Shown here one piece after another: positions 22,837 through 34,350 of a stretch of DNA of 64,000 nt; the first letter of the stretch is position 1; every line of letters begins with the position of its first letter. A model generated the notes under the pieces. It worked only from the letters and a program-made list of their open reading frames with translations. It was not told the DNA's origin and searched no databases. The stretch is taken from contig CM060855.1 of assembly GCA_030737835.1 (NCBI GenBank), forward strand, positions 12,805,927 to 12,869,926, read 5' to 3'. The stretch comes from Acorus gramineus (taxonomy: Eukaryota > Streptophyta > Magnoliopsida > Acorales > Acoraceae). The translations under genes were made by a program, and so were the position numbers.

Positions 22837-25800
22837 ATGGCAGATGATCCCAGGTACCTGCCAATTCGTTTCTTCTCTCCATCTCCATTGTTTATGGGTA
22901 ACATTCTTCGTTGAACATCTTTTTTTGCATTGATTAGGGTTTTTACATGAATTCACTTTAGAGCTTTTGATTCTCTGTTTTTTTTTTTTTTTTTTTAAAT
23001 CGTTCCGTGATAAGCGAGAAAGATTTTGGTGAATTTTCAAAACTTTGTTCTCGTCGTATTGGTCTCAAATTTCGTGAATGCAGAATCAGATATTTGAAAA
23101 TCCTATGGATTGTGAATTGATTAATATTTTGATTATAAACTTTGAAATGAAATAAAGAGGCATAATTTTTAATAGTTTCTTTGCAAACTAATCTTTCTGT
23201 GCTACTGTAAATTACAACTCTTCGTTCGTTTTGTATTTATTTATTATGTAAGGATGTCAAACCAAGGGAACAAGCGCCATCCGTTGCCTTATGCGGAGAT
23301 TGTGGTGGTTCGTCATGGGGAGACAACTTGGAATGCATCAGCAAAAATTCAGGTATCAAGCACCCATTTGAAAGGGAGTTTCAAATTGTAATGTCCACTT
23401 TCTGTTTGATAATTACCTACATGGTTCTCACCTCTCATGGAAGGTTATGATCTGAATGAAATCACTTTGAGTTATCCATTCTTTGTTATCAGATAATCTT
23501 TGCCTACCTTTATAGGTGAATGGTAGTTGATTTATAAATTGTGGTTGAAATTAAAAGCATTTATGTGCGCTAATGGGGATGATTGCATCTGTCTAATTTA
23601 TTTAGTTGGTTGATTTGATGGTCATCATTTTTCGTTGGTCGGGGAACGCACAAACTTTCTTGTACAATTGAAAAATACGCAATTATGTGAGTAGCTGAAT
23701 TTTGATGGCTAACAAAATTCTCTTTGGAGGATGTGTGATTAGGTTGTTGCGAATTTGATCATGCTTCTTGTATGCCAACATGTTAAAGTATGTAGGGGAT
23801 ATTCTATGATGCATTGACGCTTAAGGTGATATGAGTGAGAAGCTAGGCTTTTTATTGCATAAGATTGCAATGGATCACCATGATTTTAAATTTGGCGTTC
23901 TCCACGCCTTAGGTGGCTAACTTTGGTAAATTTTACTCTCTGCAGGTTCTTTCTTAAGTGGTTCTTTTTCCACTTTCATTGGCTATAAAAATCTAGGAGA
24001 CTCACACCATGGTTTTAGCTAGTTATCCCTGTCCTAGTTTCCTTTTCTATGTACAAGTCAAACCTGGGATGCTATACCTGATCTGATATCAAATGTTACA
24101 CCAATTTTCAACCTTATTTTGAAAATGAGCAGAAGGCTAGGATGTTTTATCATTTAGGACATGAACACATCCCGCAGTTGTAACACAGATGTGACATGAG
24201 ATAGCCAATCAGTAAGATGAGATGCATTTTGGTGTCACATGCAATGGGTTTTCTGTTGCATTGATCCTTAATTTTTCCTGTTTGCACTTGTGATGTGGGT
24301 GTAATAGATCTACGGATAGGTGGAATGGATGAGAAGGTGTGCCTTTAAACGTCTAATGGGGCAGCTTAAGTGAAATATAAAATACCAGTCAGAAATTGCT
24401 GGTCTGAGTTCAACATAAGAGGTATGGTGATTGTGGGTCGGGGGAGGGGGAGAGGGAGGGAAATTATAGAAAATTTAATTGTGAGGTTTAGGCTCACAAC
24501 ATCTGAGTTTTTGGTGCAGTTCTCTTATCAAATATTTTCATCATTTTTTACATATTCTGTCACCCATTAAATCTACCTGCCATTACTGAAACCTGTTTCT
24601 AATAACTGATTAGGGCCACCTGGATGTGGAATTGAATGAGGTTGGGAGACAGCAGGCAACTGCGGTAAGTTAAGAAATTAACACAGTATTTATGTGGAAA
24701 TCTCGCTCTCAATAATAGATATTGATATGCAATACGCTTATCTTGAAGACGGCTGATCGTCTTTCCAAGGAAAGTCATGTATCTGCCGTGTACACATCCG
24801 ATTTGAAGCGAGCTTCGGAAACTGCGGAGATTATAGCAAAGTCCTGTAATTTGCCTGAGGTATCAGTCATGTTACTAGTTTCCTTAGCTACATTACGTTA
24901 TCTTTCTGATCATGCTGCACTAATAATTCAATTGATTGTCTGCTGCTTCCTATATCCATTGCAAAAGGAAAGAGGTATACATCAAAGACTTTGCCTGAAA
25001 TATTAAAATTTATTTTAGGGACCACACAAATTTTCTCTGAAGTATTTGTGTTTTATTCAACCTTTGTTTTTATACTCTTCACAATCCTTGAGTTTATGAT
25101 TGGATTGGACACCATTAACTTTTCTGTTTGTTAACACACACTTATTTTATATGATCTTGAGTCATCTTTTAGGGAACATTGTCTTTAAAGCGTAATGCTA
25201 TATGCATTTCTACAACTCTGGTAGACATCTTAAAGGACAATGTCTTACTCCTCATGCTACATTGAAAGGAATATATATATATATATGAAGGCCTATTAGA
25301 TGGTGGGAAAATGAGAAAAATATAGATAAAGAATGAAGAACAAAAAAATATATATAACAAAGGTGGAGGGATCTAGAAGATTAACAACTTCCAAGGTCCT
25401 CCAGCCACCGCAGTAGTCAATTATCTCAAATTTACCTTAATTTCCTTTGCCTGACTGGTTGCTCCTTGGTCACTTGGACCTTAACCACTTTCTTTTATGC
25501 AATAAGTTGAACTTTTTGTTTGTCTATTCTTTATCCTTTGTTTTCCGGTATGTCAAAGAGGATATAACCCTTAAAGTCTCTCATGGTGCCACCAATCGAA
25601 GAAGAGCCTGATTGTTGAATGAGTAGCCAATGAGTAATGAGTTACATTAAAGGGGCCCAACTGGAGCGAACTTCCACCTTTGAATTGTCTTTGAGTATAG
25701 AAATCTCATCTTCTTTTTTTTTGGTACACGAAGGCCCCTTGAGGGGGCTACAAAGTCCCAACATACCACAACACACATGTTCTGATTGACTGGTAGTACA

Positions 25801-28800
25801 AAAACTATCATTACATACTCAAGCTACTATGGGATCAAAGCCCATATAAAACCCCAAGCCCACACGGGCTTTTTGACCGAATTCTTGCATACAGCAAGAA
25901 TTGAAACCAGCCCTCTCAGGAAAAGAGGGGTGTGCACTACCACTGGACTAAGCCAGGTGGGACAATCTCATACTTTTGTTGAATGCCCACTGACATATTT
26001 AATTGATTAGATTATCTAAATGTACTGCAGAATACATATACATATTCTTCCCTGATATATCACATCCGTCTTAACTCTAGCACTTCAAATGTCATGTTAT
26101 GCACTGTTCATTAAGGCATTGATATAGCATATTGTATTGAGTCTTTAAAATATAATTTCAATACCGATATATGATATTGTAAACCTTTTCTGGACAGAAC
26201 CCCATGCATCTTCTAGAAACTCGATGCTGGCGGCAATTGCCAGCAACATTAGGAGGTTCCTTTCAAAGATTTTCCTATTGGTTTCTCTTTAAATAGACAA
26301 TAAATTGCAGGATGGCGGCACTTACACATATATCGTCAACCACCACCACCACCACCAAAAACAGACACTGAAATAAATGCCCTACCATTGATTAAGAAAA
26401 AAGGACCTAAGGACTAATTTCCAGATAACACTTGGAAATAGGGAATGCAGCGACAGCCATACAACTCTCTGTGATGCTTGCTGTATTTTTTTGAATGATT
26501 GGCGAACCACTACAAGATCTGTGTTGTCATTTTATGGATTTTTGCACTGTTTTAAATATCGATCGATATATCGATATATCGATCGATATATCGTTTTCAC
26601 CGACGAAAACGCGAATTCGCGAGGGATTCGCGAAAGATTATCGAAATAACGCTGACGTCAGCATGACGTCAGCGCTATTTTTTTTGGTCCTTCTCTCCCC
26701 AATCCTATAAATACTCTCCCAAACCCTCCATTCTCACAACAACAACTCAATACACTCCTTCTCTACCATTCAATCACTCTCAATCTCTCATACAATCTCT
26801 AGTTCTCTACTCTCTCTTTTAGCAAACAATTTTTTCCCCAGATCCCTCAATCCCAAAAGAAACCAAAAATCCACAAAAAAAAATCCAAAAAAAACCAAAA
26901 CCATTGTAAAATTATTAATATCTTCATATGAAATTATTCTTATTCATTTTCATTATTTTCCACAATTTTTTTATCATTTTTTTGCTTTTTTTTTTTTTAA
27001 TTTTTTTCCATTTTTTCAAAAAAAAAAAAAAAAATTTCGGCCAATCGATATATCGATTGGAAGCCTAATCGATATATCGATTTAATCGATGGATTTTTGT
27101 TATGTATGCTACACTGAATTCTCAAATATCAGTAGTTGATATCTTTCCAGTTATGATCCTGAAGTGAAGACATTTATCTCATTGAATGGAGGCATTCCTT
27201 GAGATATTAGTTCTTTGTTTATTTCTTCTGCCCATCCACAAGATGTCTATTGATAGTTTCATTTTGTCAATATCTTATGTTGATGTCAGTTGAATATGAT
27301 AACTGAAGACTCAATCGAATTCTGCTTTGTTGCATTTGCAACTTATGTTCTTGTTTAATTTTTCTTTTATTTCTTTAGGTAATACGTGATCCAGAATTAA
27401 GAGAAAGACATCTGGGGGATCTTCAGGGACTTGTATATCATGATATTGCAAAATTAAATCCCAAGGCTTATCAAGCATTTTGTTCTCACAAGTCGGATCA
27501 AGAAATTCCAGTAAGTTTTTCTATGCTTTACATTAATACTTTTTCTCACCAAAGCTTGAATTTTAATGGAACAGTAATATACACATGACGGCTCCACAAG
27601 GAGCCTAAGCAACCGACGTATTTCAAATGTGATTATATTTAATATTTAACCTAGGTATCTCTCTTTACTTTCAGCTATGGTTTTCTCATGGTTATTGGTT
27701 GACATCTGAAACTCTTTTATTAGTGTCCACTAACGTTTTGTTTGGTTCAACTTTGGTGCATACTTTGGTATTTCTGAATATGGAAATCATGTGCACTGTA
27801 TTATATGTGCAAAGCAATTTCATAGCCATTTACTTCGATTTTCTTTTGGTGTTCAGGGTGGTGGTGAAAGTCTTGATCAACTTCATTTACGTTGCACATC
27901 AGCCTTGGAAAGAATAGCTAAGAAGCACACAGGTACTAATCATTCTGATCCACCTTTTAACACAGGTTTAAGGTACTGAGCCACAGTATTGCATTAGTAA
28001 TCCCCGGGACCAGTGATCAGCAGGAGATTCATGAAATGGTGTTGGTCTACCTAGTGATCATCTTAATTATTTTTCATTGCTTAAAGAAAGTTAACAAAAA
28101 TATGAAAATTTTAATTTTCTGATTATACTGAATTTTAAAAAAAAAATCATGAGAGCTTATCATTGCGATACTTAATGGGACAATATCACTTGGATAGACC
28201 AGCACCAGAATTTCATCAACAGTACCACCATCCTTGTGACATCTATACAACCAAAATATATCTCTGCCCAAACATAGCGCTTCTATTGATTTATGAGCTT
28301 TAATCCTTAGTTACATCAAGTCTTTTCATATCTGAATCTGAAACTTCATTTCTAGAACATTAAAACATCATCTTTTTGTTCTTTGTTGGGGCTTTTTTGG
28401 GCTTTTGGTGAAGACATTGTCACATTGATTCCCTCCTTGACCCTCTCAATATATGCCTGTCAGTGTCAGGCTTCTTGCTTGCTCGTAGGATGTTACTAGC
28501 TTAGTCTTTTCTAGCCTTTCCAAATACTTTTTAATGTTCCATGCACCATTTATTTGCCTTTGGCTTTCTACATGTCCAGCACCCTGCATACACCATACAG
28601 TATGGCAGGTCTCACTATTCCCTTGCCCATCTTGCATGAGACAAAAGGTAGGTGCAGGAACACAAACCAAAGACTGGGTGAACATAGGGAGCTGATCAAT
28701 GAATGTCAACAAGCATCTACAACCCATTATAGTGAAAATATATGAAAAATGTGACTTCCTAGGATGTCGAGGATGTCCCTCAATGAGGAAACATGTATCA

Positions 28801-29307
28801 ATTTCAGGATCCAGTTGCAATCCATAACCATTTTATCATGCAATTATTTACCCACAGCTGACACTTGAAACGAACAAAACAAACATACTCTTCTGTTTGT
28901 TGCCTGCACAAGATTTTCAATCTATGCTCTTAGTTGGCAAGTGAGCAAGTCTAATATGAGCAGCATCAGCTTCATGATCATGTTCCTGCATATATTCCTC
29001 TGAATCAACAAGAAATGGTTGGATCTCTGTCCCTCTTTCCCCTTTCAATTTTCTTCCCTTATTGTTGCTTGGCATCGCAGGTGAACGTGTGGTAGTTGTC
29101 AGCCATGGAGGTTCCATAAGAGAGTTTTATAAGCGAGCAGCGCCTAGGGGTCTGCCTATGGGAAAGGTAATGAATGCATCGGTCAATGTGTTCCATATAT
29201 CTGAAAACGGCGATGCCTGGATCATCAAAACATGGGGAGATATTAGCCACCTCAAAGGAAGTGGTTTTCTCAACAACGCCTTCGGCGGAGATGGGAAATC
29301 TGGTTAG
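22837..29307 (+). CDS. Phosphoglycerate mutase-like protein 4 (histidine phosphatase family)
   Basis: Seven exons: 22837-22853, 23253-23352, 24614-24664, 24749-24859, 27379-27510, 27857-27932 and 29081-29307. All are GT-AG and phase-consistent, giving 237 residues. The histidine-phosphatase fold is complete: IVVVRHGETTWN (catalytic H27), TSDLKRASETAEI, LRERHLGDLQG (acid E102), GGGESLDQL, and VVVVSHGGSIREFY (second catalytic H171). It matches Arabidopsis PGM-like 4 (At3g50520), a small cytosolic-type protein with no transit peptide. The family hydrolyses or moves phosphate on small metabolites; the true substrate of this branch is not established. Only 17 coding nt are in exon 1; the joint gives MADDPR-MSNQ. 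If exon 1 were wrong, ATG 23254 would serve. Intron 4 (2.5 kb) hosts a SINE and a hAT-like element. The 3' end converges on the PPR gene, 384 bp away. Confidence 0.92.
23353..24613. other. Intron 2 of the PGM-like gene
   Basis: A 1.26-kb intron with no recognised repeat. A G-rich patch (GGGGGAGGGGGAGAGGGAGG) lies near 24440. Confidence 0.6.
25270..25286. repeat. (AT)n microsatellite
   Basis: A short AT dinucleotide run in intron 4 of the PGM-like gene. Confidence 0.85.
25710..25963 (-). mobile_element. tRNA-derived SINE in PGM-like intron 4
   Basis: On the minus strand the head carries the A box GGCTTAGTCCAGTGGTAGTG and the B box GGTTTCAATTC, spaced as in tRNA-derived SINEs. The tail is poly-A (plus-strand T run at 25714-25722). 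AATCTCAT at 25702-25709 recurs at 25964-25971 as the target duplication. The element lies antisense to the host gene. Confidence 0.75.
26545..27091 (+). mobile_element. hAT-like non-autonomous element carrying a promoter
   Basis: 547 bp flanked by GATTTTTG (26537-26544 and 27092-27099), an 8-bp duplication typical of hAT insertion (in fact 11 bp match). It starts CACTGTTTTAAATATCGATC; the other end read inward starts CATCGATTAAATCGATATAT. Overlapping CGATATATCG words crowd both ends (three left, two right). Inside are TGACGTCA at 26653 and 26664, a TATAAATA at 26706-26713, and then a CT/CA-rich stretch resembling a plant leader. No transposase. It sits in sense orientation in intron 4 of the PGM-like gene. 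Confidence 0.75.
26653..26713 (+). promoter_or_regulatory. Promoter-like module inside the hAT-like element
   Basis: Two TGACGTCA sites (bZIP/CRE-type) start 11 bp apart, one helical turn. About 35 bp later comes TATAAATA. The following 110 bp is pyrimidine/CA-rich without ATG, as in plant 5' leaders. Motif-based only; activity unknown. Confidence 0.55.
27933..29080. other. Intron 6 of the PGM-like gene
   Basis: A 1.15-kb AT-rich intron. No recognised repeat or gene. Confidence 0.6.
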
Positions 29308-29470
29308 TATCACATATTGATACCAGATGCAAATATTCGGTGGCATCTGTATCACTCATTTGGGTGCCAATTGCTTCTTAACATTGAAAAAGGCTAGAAC
29401 ATTGTTGAAATATAGTGATTATGTGATGTTACAAATATAGACATTGTTTAGCCATCAAATACTTTCAGCA

Positions 29471-29476
29471 AATAAA
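29471..29476 (+). terminator. Candidate polyadenylation signal of the PGM-like gene
   Basis: AATAAA about 164 nt past the stop codon at 29307. Plant poly-A signals are loose, so this is only a candidate. Confidence 0.35.
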
Positions 29477-29691
29477 CCACGTAAATCATCATGGATTGCC
29501 GGTATACTTTGTGAAGCATGCAGGCTTGCTAAGGTCTGTACCATGAAAAGGAAAAGAATGCTGTTACACTCAAGTTTTGTCTATAGTCTCGAATATAATC
29601 CCATATATCTAGCTAGCGCCCTCCATTCACCGGAAAAATGAGGGGGAAGGATATTAAAAACCACTGATCTGTTAAAACAAATTATCTACTT

Positions 29692-31836
29692 CTAACATAA
29701 TTCAAACCCTCCATATGCATCAGATTTTGTCCTCCCACTCGGAAGAAGCCCGTCCTCCGCCATCTCAACGAGTATATTCAAAACCCCCTCCATGTTCCCC
29801 TCCTTGTGATTGATTTCAGCCATAACCTTCTTCGCCTCGCCATCCGTAAGCTCACAACCTCTCAAGATTTCCTGAACAACCTGATTCAACTCATCACCCA
29901 TCCCTCCATCGAAAAGCCCCTTAATCAGAGAGATCGTGCTCACCGCATTGATCACATGACCAGCTCTCACCATCTCTTTATACAAACCATACGCCCGCAT
30001 CGCATTCCCTCCCCTACAATGCCCGTGTATCATCACATTGTAAGCCGCCTCATCTGGTGTCACCATCGACCCAAAAACCCTATCCGCTTCCCCCATCAGC
30101 CCCTTTATGCAGAACCCCTTCAACAGCGACACCGCGCTCTTCATTCCCACCTTATCATCGCAACAACGTTCCATCAGAGCATCATAAGCAACTCTCTCTG
30201 GAACAGAATCCTTGCAAAACAACCTAAAAAGCAGCTGGTTCGCTTCCTTCGTCTGGGCAGCCTTCTTCAACCCATTGATGAGCACGCTGTAGGTGACCAC
30301 ATCAGGAAGCGCGCCTTCTTTCACCATCTCATCGTGCATTCGAAGCGCTCTCTCCAAGTCACCCCCTTTACAGTAACCATCAATCAGCATCGTATATGTG
30401 AACTCATCTGGAGACAAACCCGACTCGATCATCTCCTCAAGAAGCTCCTGCGCTTCCGACAGCCTACATTGCTCGCAAAGCCCCCGAATGAGTGACGAAT
30501 AAGTTATAACATCCGGGCAAATCCCCTTCTCCACCATTTCCCTATTCACCCGAAACGCCTTCTCCAAATCCCCGTCCTTGCAGTACCCGCTGATGATCGT
30601 GCCATAGGTAACAACATCCAACCGCAACCCCTTCGCTTCCATTCCTCGAACAATGTCCAACGCCTCATCCATCCTTCCAACCCCAACATACCCATTAATC
30701 AAAGCATTGTAAGCGACAACCGAATCCGAAAACCCATTGCGGACCATCTCATTCATCACCTCCAAAGCCTCCTCAAAGCGACCTTTCCTCGAAAACCCAT
30801 CGATCAAAGCCGTGTAGGTGATCTCATTCGGCCGAAGTCCCCTCCTTCGCATCCGATTCAAAATCTCCACCGCCCGGTCTACGTTCCCGGCCCGACACAT
30901 TGTCGCAATGAGGGAGGTGTAGGTGACGACGTCCGGGGCGACCCCCCTCCGCGCCATGTCGTCGCACACCGCGAGCGCCTCGTAGGGGTTCCCAGCCTTA
31001 CAGTGACCGTTCACAAGCGTGTTGTAGGTGACCCTGTCAGGGGTCAGTCCCTCCCCAATCATCGCGTCGATGACCTCCCGCGCCTCCCTCATCCGCCCCT
31101 CCCTGCACAGCCCGCTCAACACGGCGTTGTAGGTCACCAGATTCGGTGAAACCTTCATCGATTTCAGGAGCTTCAGAGCCTCATCGGACCTCCCCGACTT
31201 CGAGTAGGCGCTGATCAGGGTGTTGTAGGTGACGACGTTGGGAGAGCAGCCGCTCTCCGCCATCCGATTGAAGAAATCTAGGGCTTTCATGAAGTCTCCG
31301 TTGTCGCAGAAACCCCTGATGAGGATGTTGTATGAGTAGACGTTGAGGGAGACCCCCGATCGGAGCATCGACGAGTTGAGGAAGGCGTCGATCGGACGGT
31401 TGAGCTTGAAGAGCGCGTCGAGGACGGAATTGTAGGAGAGGACGTTGAGGGCGAGGCCGTGCGAGCGGGCGAGGTCGATGGTGGAGATGGCGCGGTCGAC
31501 CATGGAGAGGCGGGAGTAGGTCTTGACGAGGAGGTCGACGGCGGCGGAGGTGGTGGTGGAGGAGGCGGTGAGGGAGGTGGAGAGGAGGGAGTGGAAGAGG
31601 GTGGTGGGGTCGGAGAGGGGGAGGGAGGCGGCGAGGGAGGAGGCGGAGGGGAGGAGGCGGTGGAGGAGGAGGAGGTGGAGGGAGAGGGAGAGGCAGCGGA
31701 GGTCGCCGGCGAATGGGGGGCGGAGGCGGGTGAGGCATGAGAGGGCGTTTAGGGTTAGGGTTTTGCGGGGTTGGGATTTGATGAGGAGGGCGAGTGCTTG
31801 GTCGCCCGGCCGGTGGTGGTGGTGGTGGTGGCGCAT
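29692..31836 (-). CDS. P-type pentatricopeptide repeat protein (EMB2745-like)
   Basis: One exon, 714 residues. From about residue 131 there are about 15 tandem 35-residue PPR motifs (NVVTYNTLI, DVVTYTSLI, DRVTYNTLVNGHCKAGN and so on), all P-class, with no E, DYW or SMR domain. Order and wording match Arabidopsis At5g39710 (EMB2745), including the degenerate block CCDDKVGMKSAVSLLKGFC and the tail INHKEGNMEGVLNILVEMA. P-class PPRs bind organellar RNA; loss of EMB2745 is reported as embryo-lethal, but I do not know its RNA target. The N-terminus is Leu/Ser/Arg-rich, consistent with an organelle presequence, and opens with six histidines from a CAC repeat. The third repeat is three residues short (SMKVSP). 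GC content falls strongly from 5' to 3'. Converges with the PGM-like gene. Confidence 0.92.
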   Translation of the reverse strand: MRHHHHHHRPGDQALALLIKSQPRKTLTLNALSCLTRLRPPFAGDLRCLSLSLHLLLLHRLLPSASSLAASLPLSDPTTLFHSLLSTSLTASSTTTSAAVDLLVKTYSRLSMVDRAISTIDLARSHGLALNVLSYNSVLDALFKLNRPIDAFLNSSMLRSGVSLNVYSYNILIRGFCDNGDFMKALDFFNRMAESGCSPNVVTYNTLISAYSKSGRSDEALKLLKSMKVSPNLVTYNAVLSGLCREGRMREAREVIDAMIGEGLTPDRVTYNTLVNGHCKAGNPYEALAVCDDMARRGVAPDVVTYTSLIATMCRAGNVDRAVEILNRMRRRGLRPNEITYTALIDGFSRKGRFEEALEVMNEMVRNGFSDSVVAYNALINGYVGVGRMDEALDIVRGMEAKGLRLDVVTYGTIISGYCKDGDLEKAFRVNREMVEKGICPDVITYSSLIRGLCEQCRLSEAQELLEEMIESGLSPDEFTYTMLIDGYCKGGDLERALRMHDEMVKEGALPDVVTYSVLINGLKKAAQTKEANQLLFRLFCKDSVPERVAYDALMERCCDDKVGMKSAVSLLKGFCIKGLMGEADRVFGSMVTPDEAAYNVMIHGHCRGGNAMRAYGLYKEMVRAGHVINAVSTISLIKGLFDGGMGDELNQVVQEILRGCELTDGEAKKVMAEINHKEGNMEGVLNILVEMAEDGLLPSGRTKSDAYGGFELC

Positions 31837-33499
31837 TGAATTGGAGGGCTTTTTCGTTTCGGTCGGAATCGTTTGTTTTGGGGTATCATGGAGTCCATCG
31901 ATCTGGACCGTTTGTTCATTGGAGTTCTTTCTATCGGATGGTGGAAGGCTTTAAGAGTATTTTTTTTTTTTTTTAAATGCCATGTACATTCATCTACACT
32001 AGTCTTCTTTGCGTTATAGATTTTTATTTTTAAAACAATAATTGTGAGATATTTATTTTTACAAAAAAATATAATTTGTCTATTTTTATAAATTTATTAA
32101 ATAATAAATATTAAAAATTAATAAAATATATAGATTGTCTAAGAATGGAGCGTGGGAAAGGCGAAGGCGACCAACAGAGGACATTGAAAGGGGGAAGGAG
32201 AGAAAAAGCGAGAGGCTAAGAGGGCAAAGGGGGGGGGGGGGGGGTTTCGAGGGATCTTCGACCTCTTTCCCTCTCTACTTTGCCCCCACCACCCTCTCTC
32301 CCTCCTTGATCCTCTCTCTCTCTTTATGTCTGTTTTTCTCTCCCCCCTCCCCCTCCTCTTCCCTGATCTACTCCAATGACCTTTGCCAGTCACCCTCCTC
32401 TCTCCCTCTCTCTCGCTCTCTCTCTTTCCACTCCCTTTATTGTCCCCACCATCCAAAAATATTTTGTAGATGGTGAGGAAGGAGATTCCATTGATAAGAG
32501 TATCCGTTCCCAAAAAATCTTCAAAAAACACCCAACAAAGACAATAAACAATTTTGAATTAGGTGTTATCAATACACTCAGGCTCCTCTTCAGGTATTTT
32601 CTTCTTGTCCTTATCAGTTTGGAAGCCTCCCCAAGAAAGAATCACTCTTACTCATTGACATTAAATAATGGTTTGAACACAAATAATATAAAAGAAGAGA
32701 AACTTGGTGAACCCAGGCTTTGTCCCATGTTTCTGATTCACTTTCACAAAACACATTATTACTCTGAAAATGTTGGGGCAACACATACTAGGGTGGAGTA
32801 AAAAATAGTGAAGGGTTTGACGCAGAAGGTTATGGAAAGGAAGTTTGAGATCCACATTCCTTATATAGTAGAAAGGGATCATTATCTCCTTGGGCCTAAT
32901 GATTTTGAGGAACTTCTTGTAAGAAGAAGCCACTTAGATGTAAAGCCATTTTATAATCCCATTTATAATGCAATATAACTCATTTACACAAAATAGATTA
33001 TTTTGAAGAAAAGAAAAGAAAAAAAACAAAACAAAAGATGCGGTTTGTATGTGGGGCAAGAAAATAGGTCTACGTCTAACATTTTACATTTTTTATTTCA
33101 AACAATTAGTTCAACATTAATCACTTTCAAATGGATTCAAAGTTTTCATACATAGATTCTCAACTTTACTATTAATTTTTTTTTATCAAAACATATATTC
33201 TTTTAAAAGTACTTTGAGAAAAATTTGGGGGATTTCATATTTGAATTTGGAATAAAATTATTCTATTTTAGCTATCTATAAACTTGAATATAGAAATCCA
33301 TTTATAAATCTTCTAATCAAAATCATATTCTTAGCCATCACATCTATTCACAACAAAATTTGAGTTCAACTAAATTATAATAAGATAATACAATAAATAA
33401 GATATTTATGTACATATCAACCATGACATTAGGGTTTACTAGGAAATCTAAAATTGTGTAATTATTTTAAAAAGAAAATTATCTATTAAATATTTCATG
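31837..33499. other. 5' region of the PPR gene and low-complexity DNA
   Basis: About 32150-32245 is purine-rich and ends in a 16-base G run (32229-32244). About 32265-32445 is pyrimidine-rich with CT repeats. The rest, to 33499, is AT-rich. Open frames in the CT/GA blocks are low-complexity Ser/Pro/Arg peptides and are not counted as genes. Confidence 0.55.
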
Positions 33500-34065
33500 A
33501 AAGGAATGTCTATTCCCCCAAACAAATATCAAATCCCACCGTGGAGTTGGGAACTTAGGAGAGGGGAGAGAGAAGAGAAAGGGATGAAAAGGGGGAGATA
33601 GAAAGAGATATGGGAGGGTGGAGGAGGACAGTGATCGGAGAGAGTGACAGCTGGAGGACATCGGAGAGGGGGATAGGGAGAGAGCGAAAGGGAGATAAAA
33701 GGGTAGAAATGGAGAGAAAGAGAGGCAGAGGGGGGGAGGGAGAGAAGAGGGAGAGATGGGAGGGGGCAGAGAGGGGTGATGGGGCAGTGGTGCAGAGGTG
33801 GGTGGCAGGGGAGATAGCTGGAGAGAAACGGAGAAAAAGAGGGGCGGGAGAGAGAGAGAGAGAGTCATGCCCCATCACCCATTCCACCCCCTCCCTGGCT
33901 CTCTCCCTCTCCCCCTATTTTTCTCCCTCTCTCTCTCCCTCTCCCTCTCTTCTCTGTTTCTCTCTCTTTCTGTCTCCCTCTGATCTTCCTCTCTCTCTTT
34001 CTTCCCCCTCTGCTCTCCCAAGTCTCCAATTTAAGATATTTGACCAAGGAAATAGTCATTCCTTT
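33500..34065. mobile_element. Foldback element with purine and pyrimidine arms
   Basis: The ends are inverted: AAAGGAATGTCTATTCC at 33500 and, inverted, AAAGGAATGACTATTTCC at the right end; CAAATATC and GGAG..TTGGGA follow inward on both sides. The left interior (33550-33865) is nearly all A/G, the right interior (33880-34015) nearly all C/T, as expected if long palindromic arms diverged. The centre is a (GA) run. No protein is encoded. Target duplication not resolved. Confidence 0.6.
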
Positions 34066-34191
34066 TTGTGAGTATGTACCAGACATCTCATTTTGAACAT
34101 TAATTATTTAAAACTCCACTCAACCCACCTATGATATATAAAAAAGAATGATCCACCCAGTCTTACAAATCACTCTAAAACTGTGATATAC

Positions 34192-34350
34192 TTTTTTTTG
34201 AGATCATACGCATATATATGAAGAAAAAAAATCGTACCATATAAATGCAAATGACTTCCAAACAAGGGCTACCTTCGTGACTAACTTTATGGTTAAATTG
34301 GAAAAACTACCTCCACTTGTAATTTTATGAATAGTTGTAGGTGCACCGTC
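34192..34350 (-). mobile_element. 5'-truncated SINE, same family as 19929-20142
   Basis: After a T run, the plus strand reads GGGCTACCTTCGTGACTAAC and AAACTACCTCCACTTGT, parallel to GGGATCCCTCGTTGTTGAC and AGATTACCTCCGCCTGT in the complete SINE. The tRNA-like head is missing. No duplication assigned. Confidence 0.5.

Noticed and set aside
29806-30495. 229-codon frame on the plus strand
   Set aside because: Antisense shadow of the PPR gene; its His/Arg-rich composition reflects complementary codons.
31181-31976. Pro-rich and Gly/Glu-rich frames
   Set aside because: Out-of-frame readings of the GC-rich 5' end of the PPR gene.
32135-32572. Ser/Arg-rich frames
   Set aside because: Low-complexity GA/CT DNA; peptides lack any domain and occur on both strands.
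33479-34086. Several Ser/Pro/Leu-rich frames
   Set aside because: Products of purine/pyrimidine tracts in a foldback element.
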